Assembly: GCA_032358255.1 (NCBI GenBank)
Contig: JAULBX010028703.1
Span: 1-27,249, forward strand
Direction: 5' to 3'
Length of the DNA: 27,249 bases
Origin: Heterotrichella gracilis
Lineage: Eukaryota; Sar; Xanthophyceae; Tribonematales; Xanthonemataceae
Shown: positions 12,701-21,000 of the stretch, in pieces
How the letters are laid out: each line of letters opens with the position of its first letter
Numbering within the stretch: position 1 is the stretch's first letter
Made by a program: the position numbers and the translations under genes
The notes under the pieces: generated by a model
Seen by the model: only the letters and a program-made list of their open reading frames with translations
Told to the model about the DNA's origin: nothing
Databases searched by the model: none

Positions 12701-15700
12701 TGCCGCTGACCTGGGCGCCCAGCTTGAACTTGTGGCTCGCACGCTTGCCCTTGACGTCTGAGAGGTGAATGGTGGGGACAATGGCCCTGCGCAGCAGCCA
12801 TGGTTAAAGCAGACCATGGGACAGGTAGAGGCGGTTTTCCCATTGCCCATAGACTTTCTGTGTGCAACGGCGGTAGCACACCATCACATGTATCAATCAC
12901 ACAAACGATCAGTTCCCATGGTTGAGACAACTGGACTGCCATCAAAGCCCTCTTCAACATGACTCAACATGGATGGATAGATAGATGAGAATGATACAGC
13001 GGTAGACACTGGCGATCCGAGAGGCGCGAGAATCCAACCCCACACCCTGCATCCCACACCCAACGCGCAACAGCCGCACCTGAGATTGTTTCCCAGGGTG
13101 AGTCTGAGCCCATACTCCTCCACCGCCGCCACCACCCCCGTCACCTCCATCCCCGGGACCACATCCCCGTAGGTCAGGATCTTCTGCTCCACCACCGAGG
13201 GTTTAAGGGTGATCCCAGCCAGCGAGTCCATCGGGCGCAGCCCAATCACGCGCGCCTTCACTTTCTGACCCACCCGCAGCACCTTTTCCACCTTGTCCAC
13301 CTAGCCATGAAGAAAATACAAAAAAGAGTCAGATACAACCAATCAACAGAAAATGGTTGCAATTGAAGAAGGCACCAACCACCGCTGCATGCAAGAACCC
13401 ATTAGCATGCGCTGGATCCAACGGGGAGGAAATTCCGGCGAGAAGAGGTTTCTTCAAACTCACATGCCCTAATTGTGGCGCATGCCCTAATCATGATCAT
13501 GTGCCCATTTGCACTTGGGCGTGGCACTTAGCTAGATGGTAGCGCTAGCAGCTGGCCAGGTGGTAAAGCCACTGCCACCCACCTTCTCATCAGCAATGTT
13601 TGAGATGTGCGCGTAGCCAAGGAGGGGCAGGGGGTGCGCAGGGAGGGACACCAGCGCGCCCAAACCGCTGTCCACCCGCCGCACCACCGCGTCTTGGAAC
13701 ACCTCTCCCAGTGTGGGCATGCGCTCCGCGGGCGCCATTGCCAGCAGGTGCTTGTGCAGGGTGAGGGCGATGCGCTTGGATGTCGGGTCGACGAAGATGA
13801 TGCGTGCCTTGAGGCGTTGGTTGGCGCTGTAGGAGCTGGACAGGTCGTCCAGAGCCACGTCCTGCATGAGTTAGGGTTTCAGTTCAGCTCTTAGGGTTCT
13901 AAGATTGGGAGCCACAGCAGCGAGCTTGCTGTGCAGGGTTTACGGTTTAGGGGCTGCGGGGTGGAGGTTGGGTCGACGATTATGATGCGCGCCCTGAGGC
14001 GCTGTACGAGGAGCTGGGGTGGTCGTCCTGAGCCACGTTTTGTGTGGGGAAGGGATACGTTTTATGACTAGGTTCATGACTAAGTTCAGTTTTAGGTTCA
14101 GGATGTCGGGTTCACAATTGGAGGTTAGGGGCAACAGCTGAGGATGTGCCCCGAACCACACACTCCACAACCCCCACCCTCTACCCCAGCCTGACACCAT
14201 CTTCACCGTCGACCGTACCCTTACCTGAGGCAGGTGGAACACATCTATTGTACCCGAGAAGTAGGTGAGGAACGATACCAGCAGCCCGTCAGACAGCACC
14301 TTCTGCACACGCGCACTCACGAGGCTGCCAGGCAGCAGTGTCCCTGCACACACCCACGCGCGCATTCAGTGTGATAGGACAACAAGAAAACAAGACAACA
14401 CCTTGTAAGACATGGTGTGAATATTATATGCTCTTTTATAATTGCTCTTTCAGGATAACAGTGAAGGATATATTGGTGCTCTTTCAAATTCACCAGCGAA
14501 GAATATCATCAGCCGGGAAGGATATGATGCTCATGCAAGTCCTGGCATGCAACCCTTCTTAGTTCACCAGGGGCATTGACCTTAACCAGGGTACACAAGG
14601 GCTCTGTTACACCACACCCACCCACCTATGTTGAGCCCATCCCAGTCCTTGGTGGCTGCAGATGCCAGCACAGCACGCACGGTCGACACCGCCAGCACGC
14701 GCCGGTTGCGCCCCCCATCAGTCAGCGCCACACACTCCACCATCATTCCGGATCGCAGTGGGGGCCTGCCAGCAACCACCTCATGCTTGTCGGCCGCCAG
14801 GAAGCCAGTGACGCCCTGTATGAACCACGTGCCTGGTTTAGGGTCCTGGGTATGGGGTTAAGTGTGATGCGTGCTCCCGCGTTGCCCAGATGTGACCCCA
14901 TGATGCAGGCGGATGGCGACGAATGCAAGTGGCAATGCATGTCAGTTGCAGCAGGGGTCTGCACGCCACTGCATCGTGCTGGTCTGTAGCCAGAAAGCCA
15001 ATGGCGCCAGAAACACCCATTGTGCACACAGCTTAACACTCCAAGGCGATGGGTGTCCATGTCATGCACATAGCCTGGCGCCCAACATCAATGAAACCCA
15101 CACTGTGCACCTGGATTCACACCCGACACGCGCGTGCAACTGCCATTATGCAGATAGCTCATTTGTCATTCACCCACCTTTATGCCCGCATGTACCCATG
15201 GTCCTCCACGCTGTTTAGGGTTGAAGGTCAGGGTTTACCACTAGACACACACCTTGACCCCCAGCGCCAGCGTGTAACCATGGTCCTCCGCGCTGTTTAG
15301 GCTTTAAAAATATAGGTATAAACGTTCGGGTTTACCACGCACCTTGACCCCCAGCGTTAGCGTGTAGCCATGGTCCTCCACGCTGTGCACGCATGCAGGC
15401 AGGGTGAGCCCCTCATGGATGGTGTCCACGCCAAGACCAGAGTTGAGCTTGGCCACGCGCAGCGTCACGATGATGCGCTTGCCTGCAGGTTGGCAGAATG
15501 TGGGGCTTAAAGTTCAGGATTTGTACAATGTATGGTGTAGGGTAGAGTGCGGCAAGTTGTGGTGCAGGCAGGGTGCAGGGTGCAGGGATTGTAGTAGGAA
15601 GTAGGTTCAACTCAGACATGCGCACCGGCTCGTGGTTTTGCCATGAAGGGAATGGTAAATGGCAAAAGGCTGCGCGGGTTCCAGCCATGCAGATGTTGCT

Positions 15701-17522
15701 GGTTACGCGTCACCCCAGTTCAATGATCTGGGTACCATGCCTAGGGTTTAAACCACTTGGCAGCGCCAGGACTGTGAAAGCGGCGAGAGTGTGCGCACCC
15801 ACCTGATTTCTGCTTGCCCCCCTCCTCCCCCCCTTCTGGCACCTCAGTGACCTGGCAGCGCACCAGCTGGCCCACTTAGAACAGGTCACCAACTTTTAAC
15901 CCGTAAGCCCTAAACCCACCTGATTTCTGCTTGCCCCCCTCCTCCCCCGCTTCTGGCACTTCAGTGACCTGGCAGCGCACCAGCTGGCCCACGTAGAACA
16001 GGTCACCAAGGGTGGGCAGGGCAGGCAGGCGCTCCTTTGCCCCCTGGGCTTCAGCTGCTGCCTTGTGCTTGGCGTGCAGCTCCTTTGCGTAGTCAGAGGC
16101 CTGCAGAGGGTTTAGGGTTTAGGAATTAGGGTTGAGGGTTTGGCGTGCAGCTCCTTTGCATAGTCGAAGGCATGCAGAGGGTATAGGGCTTTGGCAGTTA
16201 GGGTTGAGGGGTTAGCGTGCAGCTCCTTTGCGTAGTGGGAGGCCTGCAAAGGGTTTAAGGTTTTGCCTAGGCTGGTACTTGTACCCCATGCAGGTCCCAA
16301 TACCATGCAGCAGCACCAGTACTATGCGCCCCCCCCAGTGAGCCACACCTCTCTTCATGAAGAGTGATGCACAGCCACCGATGATGAGTGCATGTCATTC
16401 CATGCGTGGTTTCAACGGGGCTGTCCATTAATGGTTGCCCCAATCCCAGTGTACTTAGTTACCCCTGCCATTCACCCCTGCTGCGCCAGGTGCCGCCCAA
16501 TGTACATACCCCCTCACCCCCAACCATCCAAGCACCCCCTCCCATTCCCTTGTCAATGCCCCTCGGTGAGCCTTAGGTGTGCCCTCAAACCCACCCATCC
16601 ACCCCACCACACAAGCCACGCACCTCGGTATATGGGACATGGCCACGCAGGCCGTGTGGCAGGCTGATGATCAGCTCCTTGGCTGAGACTTCGGCAACCG
16701 ATCCCCATATCCTGCTGCCAACGCTGACGTTCTGCAACCCACGTCAACTAGTCAGTTACACAGAGCTAGCTGTGTGAGACCGCTGGTGCAGAGATGGGAT
16801 ACACAGTGCCAGGACATGCATGGCAGTCTGTGGCTGTAGTTCGTTTGCCGTTGGTTGCTATGCAAGGTGGATGTATCGCATATAACTAGTTGTATGGGTT
16901 CCAGCGGTACAGCCATGTTTGCAACTACCCTTACACATGCTGGGGAAAAACCAGGTCTGTATTTCCCCGTCTGTCTGTCTGCAACCCAAGTGTGAACTAC
17001 GAGTCCTGCTGTACGTTTGACTGCACGCGCAGCAACCCCCTTCGTACCTTGAACTTGAGCAGCTCCACGTACTTGGGGGCACGGCCTGAGAGGCTGTCAC
17101 GGTTGAACACGAGGTCCTCCTCGTCGCCCTGCAGATATTAAAACATGTACATGAAACAAGTATTCTGCTCATCGCCCTGCACAGCAAACCAGACCCCCAT
17201 CTACTTGGAATACTTCGCATATGCATGCATGCATAAGCTGCACAAGCCCAAACCCGCGTTGCACGTTGCTTGTACGCTTGCCCCACTATACCACTTAGAA
17301 CACACGCCTAATGTTAAATCGCATGGGTTGCAAGAGGCGCTGCGTGCCCCGAGAACACACCTGCAGTGTCGAGGTCTCCGTGCGGCTGCGCCGCTTCTTG
17401 GACCCTGTTGCGGGACCGGGCTCCTCCTCCTCTGTGGGTTTCGCCTTCTTTTCAGAGGCCTGCCCCCCGCCTCTGGGGAACACCTCCTCCTCATTCTCCT
17501 CGAGGTCTCGTTTCTTCGCCAT
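729..17522 (-). CDS. RRP5: rRNA biogenesis protein RRP5 (PDCD11 family), complete, 31 exons, 1957 aa
   Basis: Nucleolar RNA-binding protein of the SSU processome and pre-60S particles, needed in yeast and humans for pre-rRNA cleavages giving 18S and 5.8S rRNA. Exons in transcript order: 17361-17522, 17048-17128, 16624-16731, 15920-16100, 15343-15482, 14626-14815, 14225-14343, 13583-13861, 13080-13300, 12447-12786, 11662-12006, 11146-11317, 10741-10915, 9677-9860, 9262-9417, 8642-8789, 7921-8407, 7358-7559, 6918-7049, 6446-6670, 6109-6284, 5518-5729, 5011-5201, 4383-4587, 3944-4146, 3419-3586, 2933-3043, 2421-2552, 2150-2257, 1453-1662, 729-839. All phases join without a stop. The start is the only ATG in the opening frame and gives an N-terminus with the family FPRGG motif at residues 15-19. 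Order: about 14-15 S1 domains (residues 82-1515), acidic linker, HAT repeats (1679-1957). Length is close to the roughly 1870 residues of the human protein. All introns are GT-AG except intron 20 (GC-AG). Individual exon edges are by eye; family and architecture are secure. Confidence 0.96.
901..972. repeat. Perfect 24-bp inverted repeat in RRP5 intron 30
   Basis: Arms 901-924 and 949-972 are exact reverse complements, separated by a 24-nt spacer. Transcribed in either direction this gives a long, uninterrupted stem-loop. It lies inside the 613-bp last intron, well away from both splice sites. Candidates are a MITE-like inverted repeat or a hairpin small-RNA precursor. Confidence 0.8.
1111..1126. 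repeat. (CA)n microsatellite in RRP5 intron 30
   Basis: Short CA dinucleotide run followed by TATATGG-like sequence. Ordinary simple repeat. Confidence 0.7.
1271..1348 (-). repeat. Decayed copy of RRP5 exon 30 3' end and donor
   Basis: Bases 1271-1348 repeat 1451-1528 at an exact 180-bp offset, including the donor junction. Read in the exon frame the copy still spells DAARIHVLFDRAMPLAPTAKRMK against DAARVRALFDRALSLALPAKRMK. It lies within intron 30 and is not needed for the protein. Long C-rich CCACCC runs separate the copies. Confidence 0.85.
1893..1923. repeat. Dispersed repeat, copy 1 (RRP5 intron 29)
   Basis: A 31-bp block identical to 10306-10336 in intron 13. Weaker similarity extends about 30-50 bp on each side (GGCTCAGAT upstream, CAGC-rich downstream). 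It is in the same orientation and not similar to an exon, so it is probably a remnant of a transposable element. Confidence 0.75.
2623..2702. repeat. Direct repeat in RRP5 intron 27
   Basis: A 17-bp block (TTTGTCATTGTAAGTTA) occurs at 2623-2639 and 2686-2702. A related GTTCATTTT...AGGCA segment precedes the first copy and follows the second. This is a 63-bp tandem duplication inside the intron, with no coding content. Confidence 0.65.
3120..3230 (-). repeat. Diverged copy of RRP5 exon 27 5' part and acceptor region
   Basis: The segment resembles 2986-3090 (the exon's GTTGAGGTA...TTGAACTTTTCACCC stretch, then the CA-rich intron end and the CAGAAATTGAAC block). Similarity is moderate with small indels. 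It lies in intron 26, just 5' in transcript order of the true exon. Confidence 0.55.
3634..3730 (-). repeat. Tandem copy of RRP5 exon 26 5' end and acceptor
   Basis: Close repeat of 3540-3633 at about 96-bp spacing. It includes the CTCTGGGGTGCCTGGTCG block, the acceptor (CTCCTGGG) and the polypyrimidine region. It gives intron 25 a second, upstream acceptor-like site. Confidence 0.8.
3944..5130 (-). other. RRP5: RRP5 acidic, low-complexity linker with basic coiled segment
   Basis: Exons 23-25 between the last S1 domain and the HAT repeats. Residues ~1505-1610 are rich in D, E, S and G, including a DDDDD run and repeated S-x-x-E/D sites that would suit casein kinase 2. The segment ends in a basic, probably helical stretch (KKLSKTQKKRLKEEKEQ) just before the first HAT repeat, as in animal and fungal RRP5. 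Inference: a flexible hinge between the RNA-binding half and the protein-binding half, plus a possible nuclear/nucleolar signal. Confidence 0.8.
4588..5010 (-). other. RRP5 intron 23
   Basis: 423 bp, AT-richer than the exons. I see no exon copy, TTTAGGG tract or RNA gene in it. Confidence 0.6.
5954..6007 (-). repeat. Decayed copy of RRP5 exon 21 internal part
   Basis: About 80% similar by eye to 6138-6190 (GCCACCCGCTG...GTGAACACCTTGGCAGGGTCTTCCAC). It lies in intron 21, about 185 bp from its source. Confidence 0.65.
6285..6445 (-). other. Non-canonical GC-AG intron (RRP5 intron 20)
   Basis: The exon ends in GAG followed by GCAAGT, the classic strong GC-donor context, and the acceptor is ATGCAG. 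Using the GC donor joins ELGQE to VSGYVKSVNKQGLFV, a textbook S1 start, in phase. The two nearby GT dinucleotides (4 and 7 nt downstream of the exon end) both break the frame. The other 29 introns of the gene use GT. Confidence 0.88.
6411..6430. repeat. Interstitial telomere-type tract at the GC donor of intron 20
   Basis: Two to three TTTAGGG units on the plus strand (CCCTAAA in mRNA sense) start about 16 nt inside the intron with the GC donor. Similar tracts occur near 10181-10235, 11346-11378, 12412-12440, 13866-13950, 15909-15917, 16108-16125, 19599-19614, 19768-19779, 21399-21409 and 26004-26012. Confidence 0.8.
7706..7740 (-). repeat. Decayed copy of RRP5 exon 18 5' end and acceptor
   Basis: About 80% similar to 7528-7562 (ACAGCCACTCGGGTTGGACATCC region), 178 bp away in intron 17. 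A short GTGAGT-rich tandem precedes it (7676-7695). Confidence 0.65.
8521..8540 (-). repeat. Copy of an internal RRP5 exon 17 segment
   Basis: Twenty bases identical to 8335-8354, placed in intron 16. In frame both encode RMLLHTP. The next bases diverge quickly. Confidence 0.65.
8849..9155 (-). repeat. Three fragments copied from RRP5 exon 15
   Basis: In intron 15, 8849-8866 and 9066-9085 repeat the exon 15 donor edge (CACCTGCAGCGCCGCCAG at 9260-9277). Bases 9142-9155 (TCCACAATGCCCTC) repeat 9338-9351 from inside the exon, followed by a TTTGACCAG echo. Confidence 0.6.
9991..10055 (-). repeat. Decayed copy of RRP5 exon 14 5' end and acceptor
   Basis: Matches 9820-9878 (GCAGCTGATCAGC...CGATGTCCCT, then GGGTGGTGGGGAGG) with several substitutions. 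It lies in the large intron 13. Confidence 0.75.
10306..10336. repeat. Dispersed repeat, copy 2 (RRP5 intron 13)
   Basis: Partner of 1893-1923 with 31 identical bases; flanking similarity starts at about 10274. Confidence 0.75.
10405..10735. repeat. Imperfect tandem array in RRP5 intron 13
   Basis: Two to three units of about 100-115 bp share CCTGGTCAAC, GTGACACTTCC, CCATCCCCA and TCACACCCACTGG blocks in the same order (units near 10405-10500, 10500-10625 and 10626-10735). The array abuts the exon 13 donor. The rest of this 880-bp intron holds TTAGGG-like direct repeats (10181-10235). Confidence 0.55.
11346..11440 (-). repeat. Tandem copy of RRP5 exon 12 5' end, with TTAGGG tract
   Basis: 11378-11440 repeats 11293-11347 (CAGCATCTGGGTGGCCT, then GTGGGG...GGGAGGCAGTT). 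Between the copies is a TTAGGGTTTAGG-type tract. Confidence 0.75.
12200..12409 (-). repeat. Two extra copies of RRP5 exon 10 3' end and donor
   Basis: 12340-12409 is a near copy of exon/donor bases 12442-12511; 12253-12294 is a third, shorter copy. The intervening block (12310-12341 against 12200-12232) is itself repeated at a 110-bp period. A TTTAGGG tract (12412-12440) sits between copy 2 and the true exon edge. Each copy preserves the donor-like GGGCAG/GTGGGT context. Confidence 0.8.
13969..14042 (-). repeat. Decayed copy of RRP5 exon 8 5' end
   Basis: Resembles 13784-13862 (GGGTCGACGAAGATGATGCG...GAGCCACGT), with an internal deletion of about 7 bp. It is flanked on the exon side by TTTAGGGG-like sequence at 13937-13951 and by TTAGGGTTTCAG at 13870. 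Confidence 0.75.
14951..15015 (-). repeat. Strongly decayed copy of RRP5 exon 6 5' end
   Basis: In the exon frame it reads GAIGFLATDQHDAVACRPLL against GVTGFLAADKHEVVAGRPPL. It lies in intron 5 and is about 70% similar at DNA level. Confidence 0.6.
15193..15297 (-). repeat. Two copies of RRP5 exon 5 3' end and donor
   Basis: 15249-15296 is a full copy and 15195-15214 a partial copy of 15339-15388 (CACCTTGACCCCCAGCG...CCATGGTCCTCCACGCTGT). Each is followed by TTTAGG-type sequence and GGGTTTACCAC. Confidence 0.8.
15798..15892 (-). repeat. 95-bp, ~97% identical copy of RRP5 exon 4 3' end and donor
   Basis: Three mismatches over 95 bp against 15915-16009, at a 117-bp offset. One of them turns TAC-GTG into TAA-GTG in sense, an in-frame stop, so use of this copy would truncate the protein. 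CCCTAAACCC lies between the copies. It is the youngest-looking of the intronic duplications. Confidence 0.9.
16070..16260 (-). repeat. Triplicated RRP5 exon 4 acceptor region
   Basis: Three tandem units of about 71-73 bp start at 16070 (the true exon edge), 16141 and 16213. Each contains GCGTGCAGCTCCTTTGC, a GCAG acceptor-like site and TTTAGGGTT-type sequence. The two distal units lie inside intron 3. Confidence 0.85.
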
Positions 17523-17880
17523 CGCGTTTGTTGGCTGTCGCTGCACAGCACTTTGTGCCCAGTTACGGGTAGATGGCCGTCATCGTCGTTTGGGATGCCA
17601 ACACTGTGTGCCCAGGTATATGCAGCGGTGGCACAGGCGTGACGTCAACCCTCTTGGTATTGCAATAGGGGAGGCCAGGGAGCTAAGCTTTGTGCTCATA
17701 TATGCATGCACGGTGTGGGCCGCCAAATGTAGGGTTTTGGAACACTGCCAAAACCCTAGGGTTTGCAAATACTGAGGTTTTCCTGAGCCCGGCTGAGCAA
17801 AGTTTGTAAAGTTTGCTACAGCAAGCGCTTCAGCCGCTTTCTTGCGCAGAGCTGCCCCCTGCCTAGACACCCTTGCAAAC
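17523..17880. promoter_or_regulatory. Divergent promoter region between RRP5 and PLGG1-like gene
   Basis: 358 bp separate the two start codons, so both 5' UTRs and core promoters must fit here. Seen: CATATATGCATGCA at about 17697-17710 (TATA-like for the plus strand), a telo-box palindrome at 17751-17764 and a 10-bp inverted repeat. No other gene is visible. Confidence 0.65.
17731..17764. promoter_or_regulatory. Telo-box (AAACCCTA) palindrome and inverted repeat
   Basis: AGGGTTTTGG (17731-17740) is the exact reverse complement of CCAAAACCCT (17748-17757) across a 7-nt loop. 17751-17764 is the palindrome AAACCCTAGGGTTT, which reads as a telo box on both strands. In land plants telo boxes occur in promoters of ribosomal-protein and ribosome-biogenesis genes, which suits RRP5. 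The regulatory role here is inferred. Confidence 0.6.
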
Positions 17881-18060
17881 ATGTTGCTGACACGGCAGCC
17901 TGCTGCCTTCTCGGTATGCGCCAGACTCCCGGCCATCCGCACATGCCCCACCGCAAGGAGTGCGAGCCATAGTAGGTTTCCCGCGAAAGCTCGCCGTTGC
18001 AGCCTGCCCGCTCGCTCCGGAAGGAGCTTTCACACCACCAGGGCGTCTTCTGTGGTGCAA
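17881..18060 (+). other. N-terminal organelle transit peptide
   Basis: Residues 1-~60 are rich in R, A and S, almost lack acidic residues and include RSFHTTRASS before the first acidic stretch (ASEAEGG). This is typical of algal plastid transit peptides, which resemble mitochondrial ones. The envelope-transporter identity favours the plastid. Confidence 0.7.
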
Positions 18061-21000
18061 GTTGCATCGGAGGCAGAGGGAGGTCCGCAGATAGGGTACA
18101 AGCTGCAGCGGGTGTCTGAGGCGGTGTCGAGGCTCAATGGTGGGTACCATGCGTGCACTTGGTTGGTGTGACACATTACAAGCTTGCGCAATATCGAGAC
18201 CCAAGTTGCAGTCTTTGGGCACCACCGCACTGTCTGTAGTGGGTCTAGAAGGGTTTGCCACACTAGCTCCACAGTTGCAACATCTACTACTGCCAAGCAC
18301 CTATCCGAGTACACACATGCCAACCTACTCTCATGTAGCCTGAAGACACGCGCAGCGTAGCTGGGCGCTAATGCTTGTTTACATCGCATAGTATATTTTT
18401 ACGCGGTGTGTTGGGTCCGCCAGAGCCGAACCCCACTGCATGCACCCTTCGCCATAACGCACTACAATGCATGCATATCCGACACTCGGTTGTCACGTGA
18501 ACTACAACCGTGCTATTGATGCTCGTGCTGCAGTGCCTGGGGTGGACCTCGACTCTTCAGACGGCAACCTCACCCTGCGTGTCGCTGATGGCGTCAATGG
18601 TAGGGGCATCAACCTTGACGGGGGACTTGGGTGGAAACCGTTCACGGCATGTGCGTTTGTGTGTCGGTGATCTGGAAGCAGAAGCTCGCGCTTTTCACGC
18701 ACACAAACGCGCCCGGATGGGGATGCTTTCATCTCTCGCCCGGGCACGTTGATTTCGGTCCTCTTTGGCCATGGAATGCCAATGTTAAAGTGGATAAGAT
18801 AATCTGGGTTGGTTGGTCACCACCTGCGCCACAATTGCTGGTTCCGAGTGGTTCTATTAACTTGCTCTGAAGTGGAGCAAGGCATAACAGCAGTGCTAAT
18901 CCATTTTTTATAGCTGGGTTGTGGGCACTCATGTTACCTGACCTGCAGGTGTGTCTGTATGGCGTAAGCCGATGGGGCACACGTCAGTGTGCGGGGAGAG
19001 CTTCCAGCTGGATGATGGCGATATTGTGGCCCTGCCCAATGGCCTCAAGTGCCTTGCCGTAGTTGCAGGTGCGATCCTGCTGGGTTCCATACACATTGTG
19101 TTGGCAGCTTCCCGTTAAATATTGCATCCCCACCCCACCCAAGGCGTTAGGAGAAGTTGCATTCACTCCTGCAGTACAGCCACATGACCAGTCTGTCCAA
19201 CATGCACTTGCACACTTCTTCGTTTAACTTGAAGTGGCCAGTATACGCTATGTACGCCGCCGCGCCAGGTGCCCCTGCTAATATGCAGCCTGGATTTGTG
19301 CAGAGTCAGAGGAGGGAGGGGTGCAGTACGAGCTGCATGACCTGACCATTGAAGCAGAGGATGTGTCAGGTGCAGTAATCTACTGGATTCAAATATTTGC
19401 CTTTGACGTTGCGGAGTGGATGTTCTCTTTTGGGTTGTTCTCTCTGTATCACTCTCCTTGGAATGTTTTCCTTGATGGTCAACCATTTCTGACCCCACCC
19501 GATCCTCGTGGCTAGTTGCAGGGGTGGAGCTTGTGCGCCAAGGGAATGCACTGCTGCTGCAGGTGGCTAACGGGGTGCCAGGTAAGCGGGTGCAGGCGAT
19601 TAGGGTTTAGGGTTCGCATGTAGGGGTAGGGTGGGGTCGGTGCGCCAGAGGGCAGTGCATTGCTGCTGCAGGTGGCCAGTGATGTGCAAGGCAAGTGGCT
19701 GGTGGTGATTGGTGGCAAATGTTGTTTAGTGTTTAGGGATGAGTGTAGGGTGGAGCTGGTCCTCAGCATTTAGGGTTTAGAGTCATAGTAGAGGGTGTGC
19801 GCAAATGGAATGGCCTGCAGGGTGCAAGGTAAGCAGGTTCACAGGGATTAGGGCTTGAGAGAGCTGTTTCAGTGCACTTGGTGTTAAGCGAAGCTTCAAG
19901 ACTAGTTGTCCAGCATGGTAAAAGATATATCTGTGTGCATCAACCAAATGTCTCATAGAAAAGGAACATAGGATGACCGCTGGACAGGGGCGAGGTCTTG
20001 TGGGCACCGTACAGAAGTGTGAAGTGTGAATTACATACATGGCGTGCCACAGGGTTGCCATCCCGGAACTTAATTGCATGTAACCGACTAATCTACTGTA
20101 TGTAACTGACGAATTACTCGTGTCGTTTGTGTGCAGGTGTGACTGTGTGGCGGAAGCTGCTGGGCAGCACCAGCGTGCATGCGGAGGGCTTTGCGCTGGA
20201 GGACGGGGACATCATCCTGTACCCAGATGGCCGCAAGTGCCTGCTGGTAGTGACAGGTAATTGCTGGTGGTGGGTGGTGGTGGTGGTGGTGGTGGGTGGT
20301 GATTGTGAAGGGTTATAGGTGGTGATGTTGATGGATGAGGGTGGGTATAGGGGGGTCGGGGTGGTGACGGGTGGCTGCTGTGGGGGTGCTTTGTGGTGGT
20401 GGGGTAACATATGCAGTGCACAGCTCATGGCCCATTCGCTGCGGTCTCAAAAGGGCCCAGTTGGGTAAGGGATTGCCCTACATACTCTCCGTGTGTTATG
20501 CCTTATAGCACATGCGGCTAATGCCTGCACGCAAGTCCATTATCAGGATTGAGACATAACACATCGTCAGCAGTGGACCTAGCCGCGTGCATACATTCAG
20601 CCTGCCGCGCATGCAGTGCACCAGCCAGCCCTGTCCACACATAGCTCACACCCGCATGCTGCCTGCAGGTGCAGTGGCACCACCCACCACCGCCAGCACA
20701 CCCACTGCTGCCCCCACCCCTACCCACAACGGGGGCGGCGCGGAACCCACCACTAGTCCAGGAGGCAGCCGTTTCTGGATGATCGAGCATGCGGCAGATG
20801 CCTTCCCTGACCTGCGGGAGGTGGACAAGAACGCGTTCTACCCGTCATGTGAGTGCACCTAGTCAGTTACATGCATTGCAAAAATTCAGCCAGATTAGCA
20901 GTCCGGTCTTGCACACGCGGCGCCAAGCAGCTATTTCCTGGCACTGTTTGTACCACCTATTGGTCCCACGCGACTTGGGTTCCTATATGTCTTATGTTTG

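Larger units (their letters stand above)
5100..16731 (-). other. RRP5: RRP5 tandem S1 (OB-fold) RNA-binding domain array
   Basis: About 14-15 consecutive S1 repeats span exons 3-23, residues ~82-1515. Each shows the S1 pattern: a G-x-x-hydrophobic strand, a G-[VLI]-[FY]-V turn, a G-hydrophobic stretch before H-[IV]-S-E, then a V-K-[AV]-[RK]-[VI] strand and a closing D-x-x-x-x-[RK]-[IL]-x-L-[ST]-[LV] strand. The best copies are near residues 528-640 (KEYGVFVTLYGGVKG, MAHVSEL), 1345-1415 (ELGQEVSGYVKSVNKQGLF) and 1420-1505 (KFGVFVELEGG, LAHISEV, TNKLSLGLK). The copies near residues 1231-1330 and 950-1050 are strongly diverged. In the family these domains bind ITS1, the central domain and the 5' region of pre-rRNA. 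Domain borders do not match exon borders. Confidence 0.9.

Noticed and set aside
19289..19303. Alternative acceptor that would extend exon 4 by 15 nt
   Set aside because: In frame and possible, but it adds WICAE-like residues without a counterpart in the other modules; the 19304 acceptor fits better. Not excluded.
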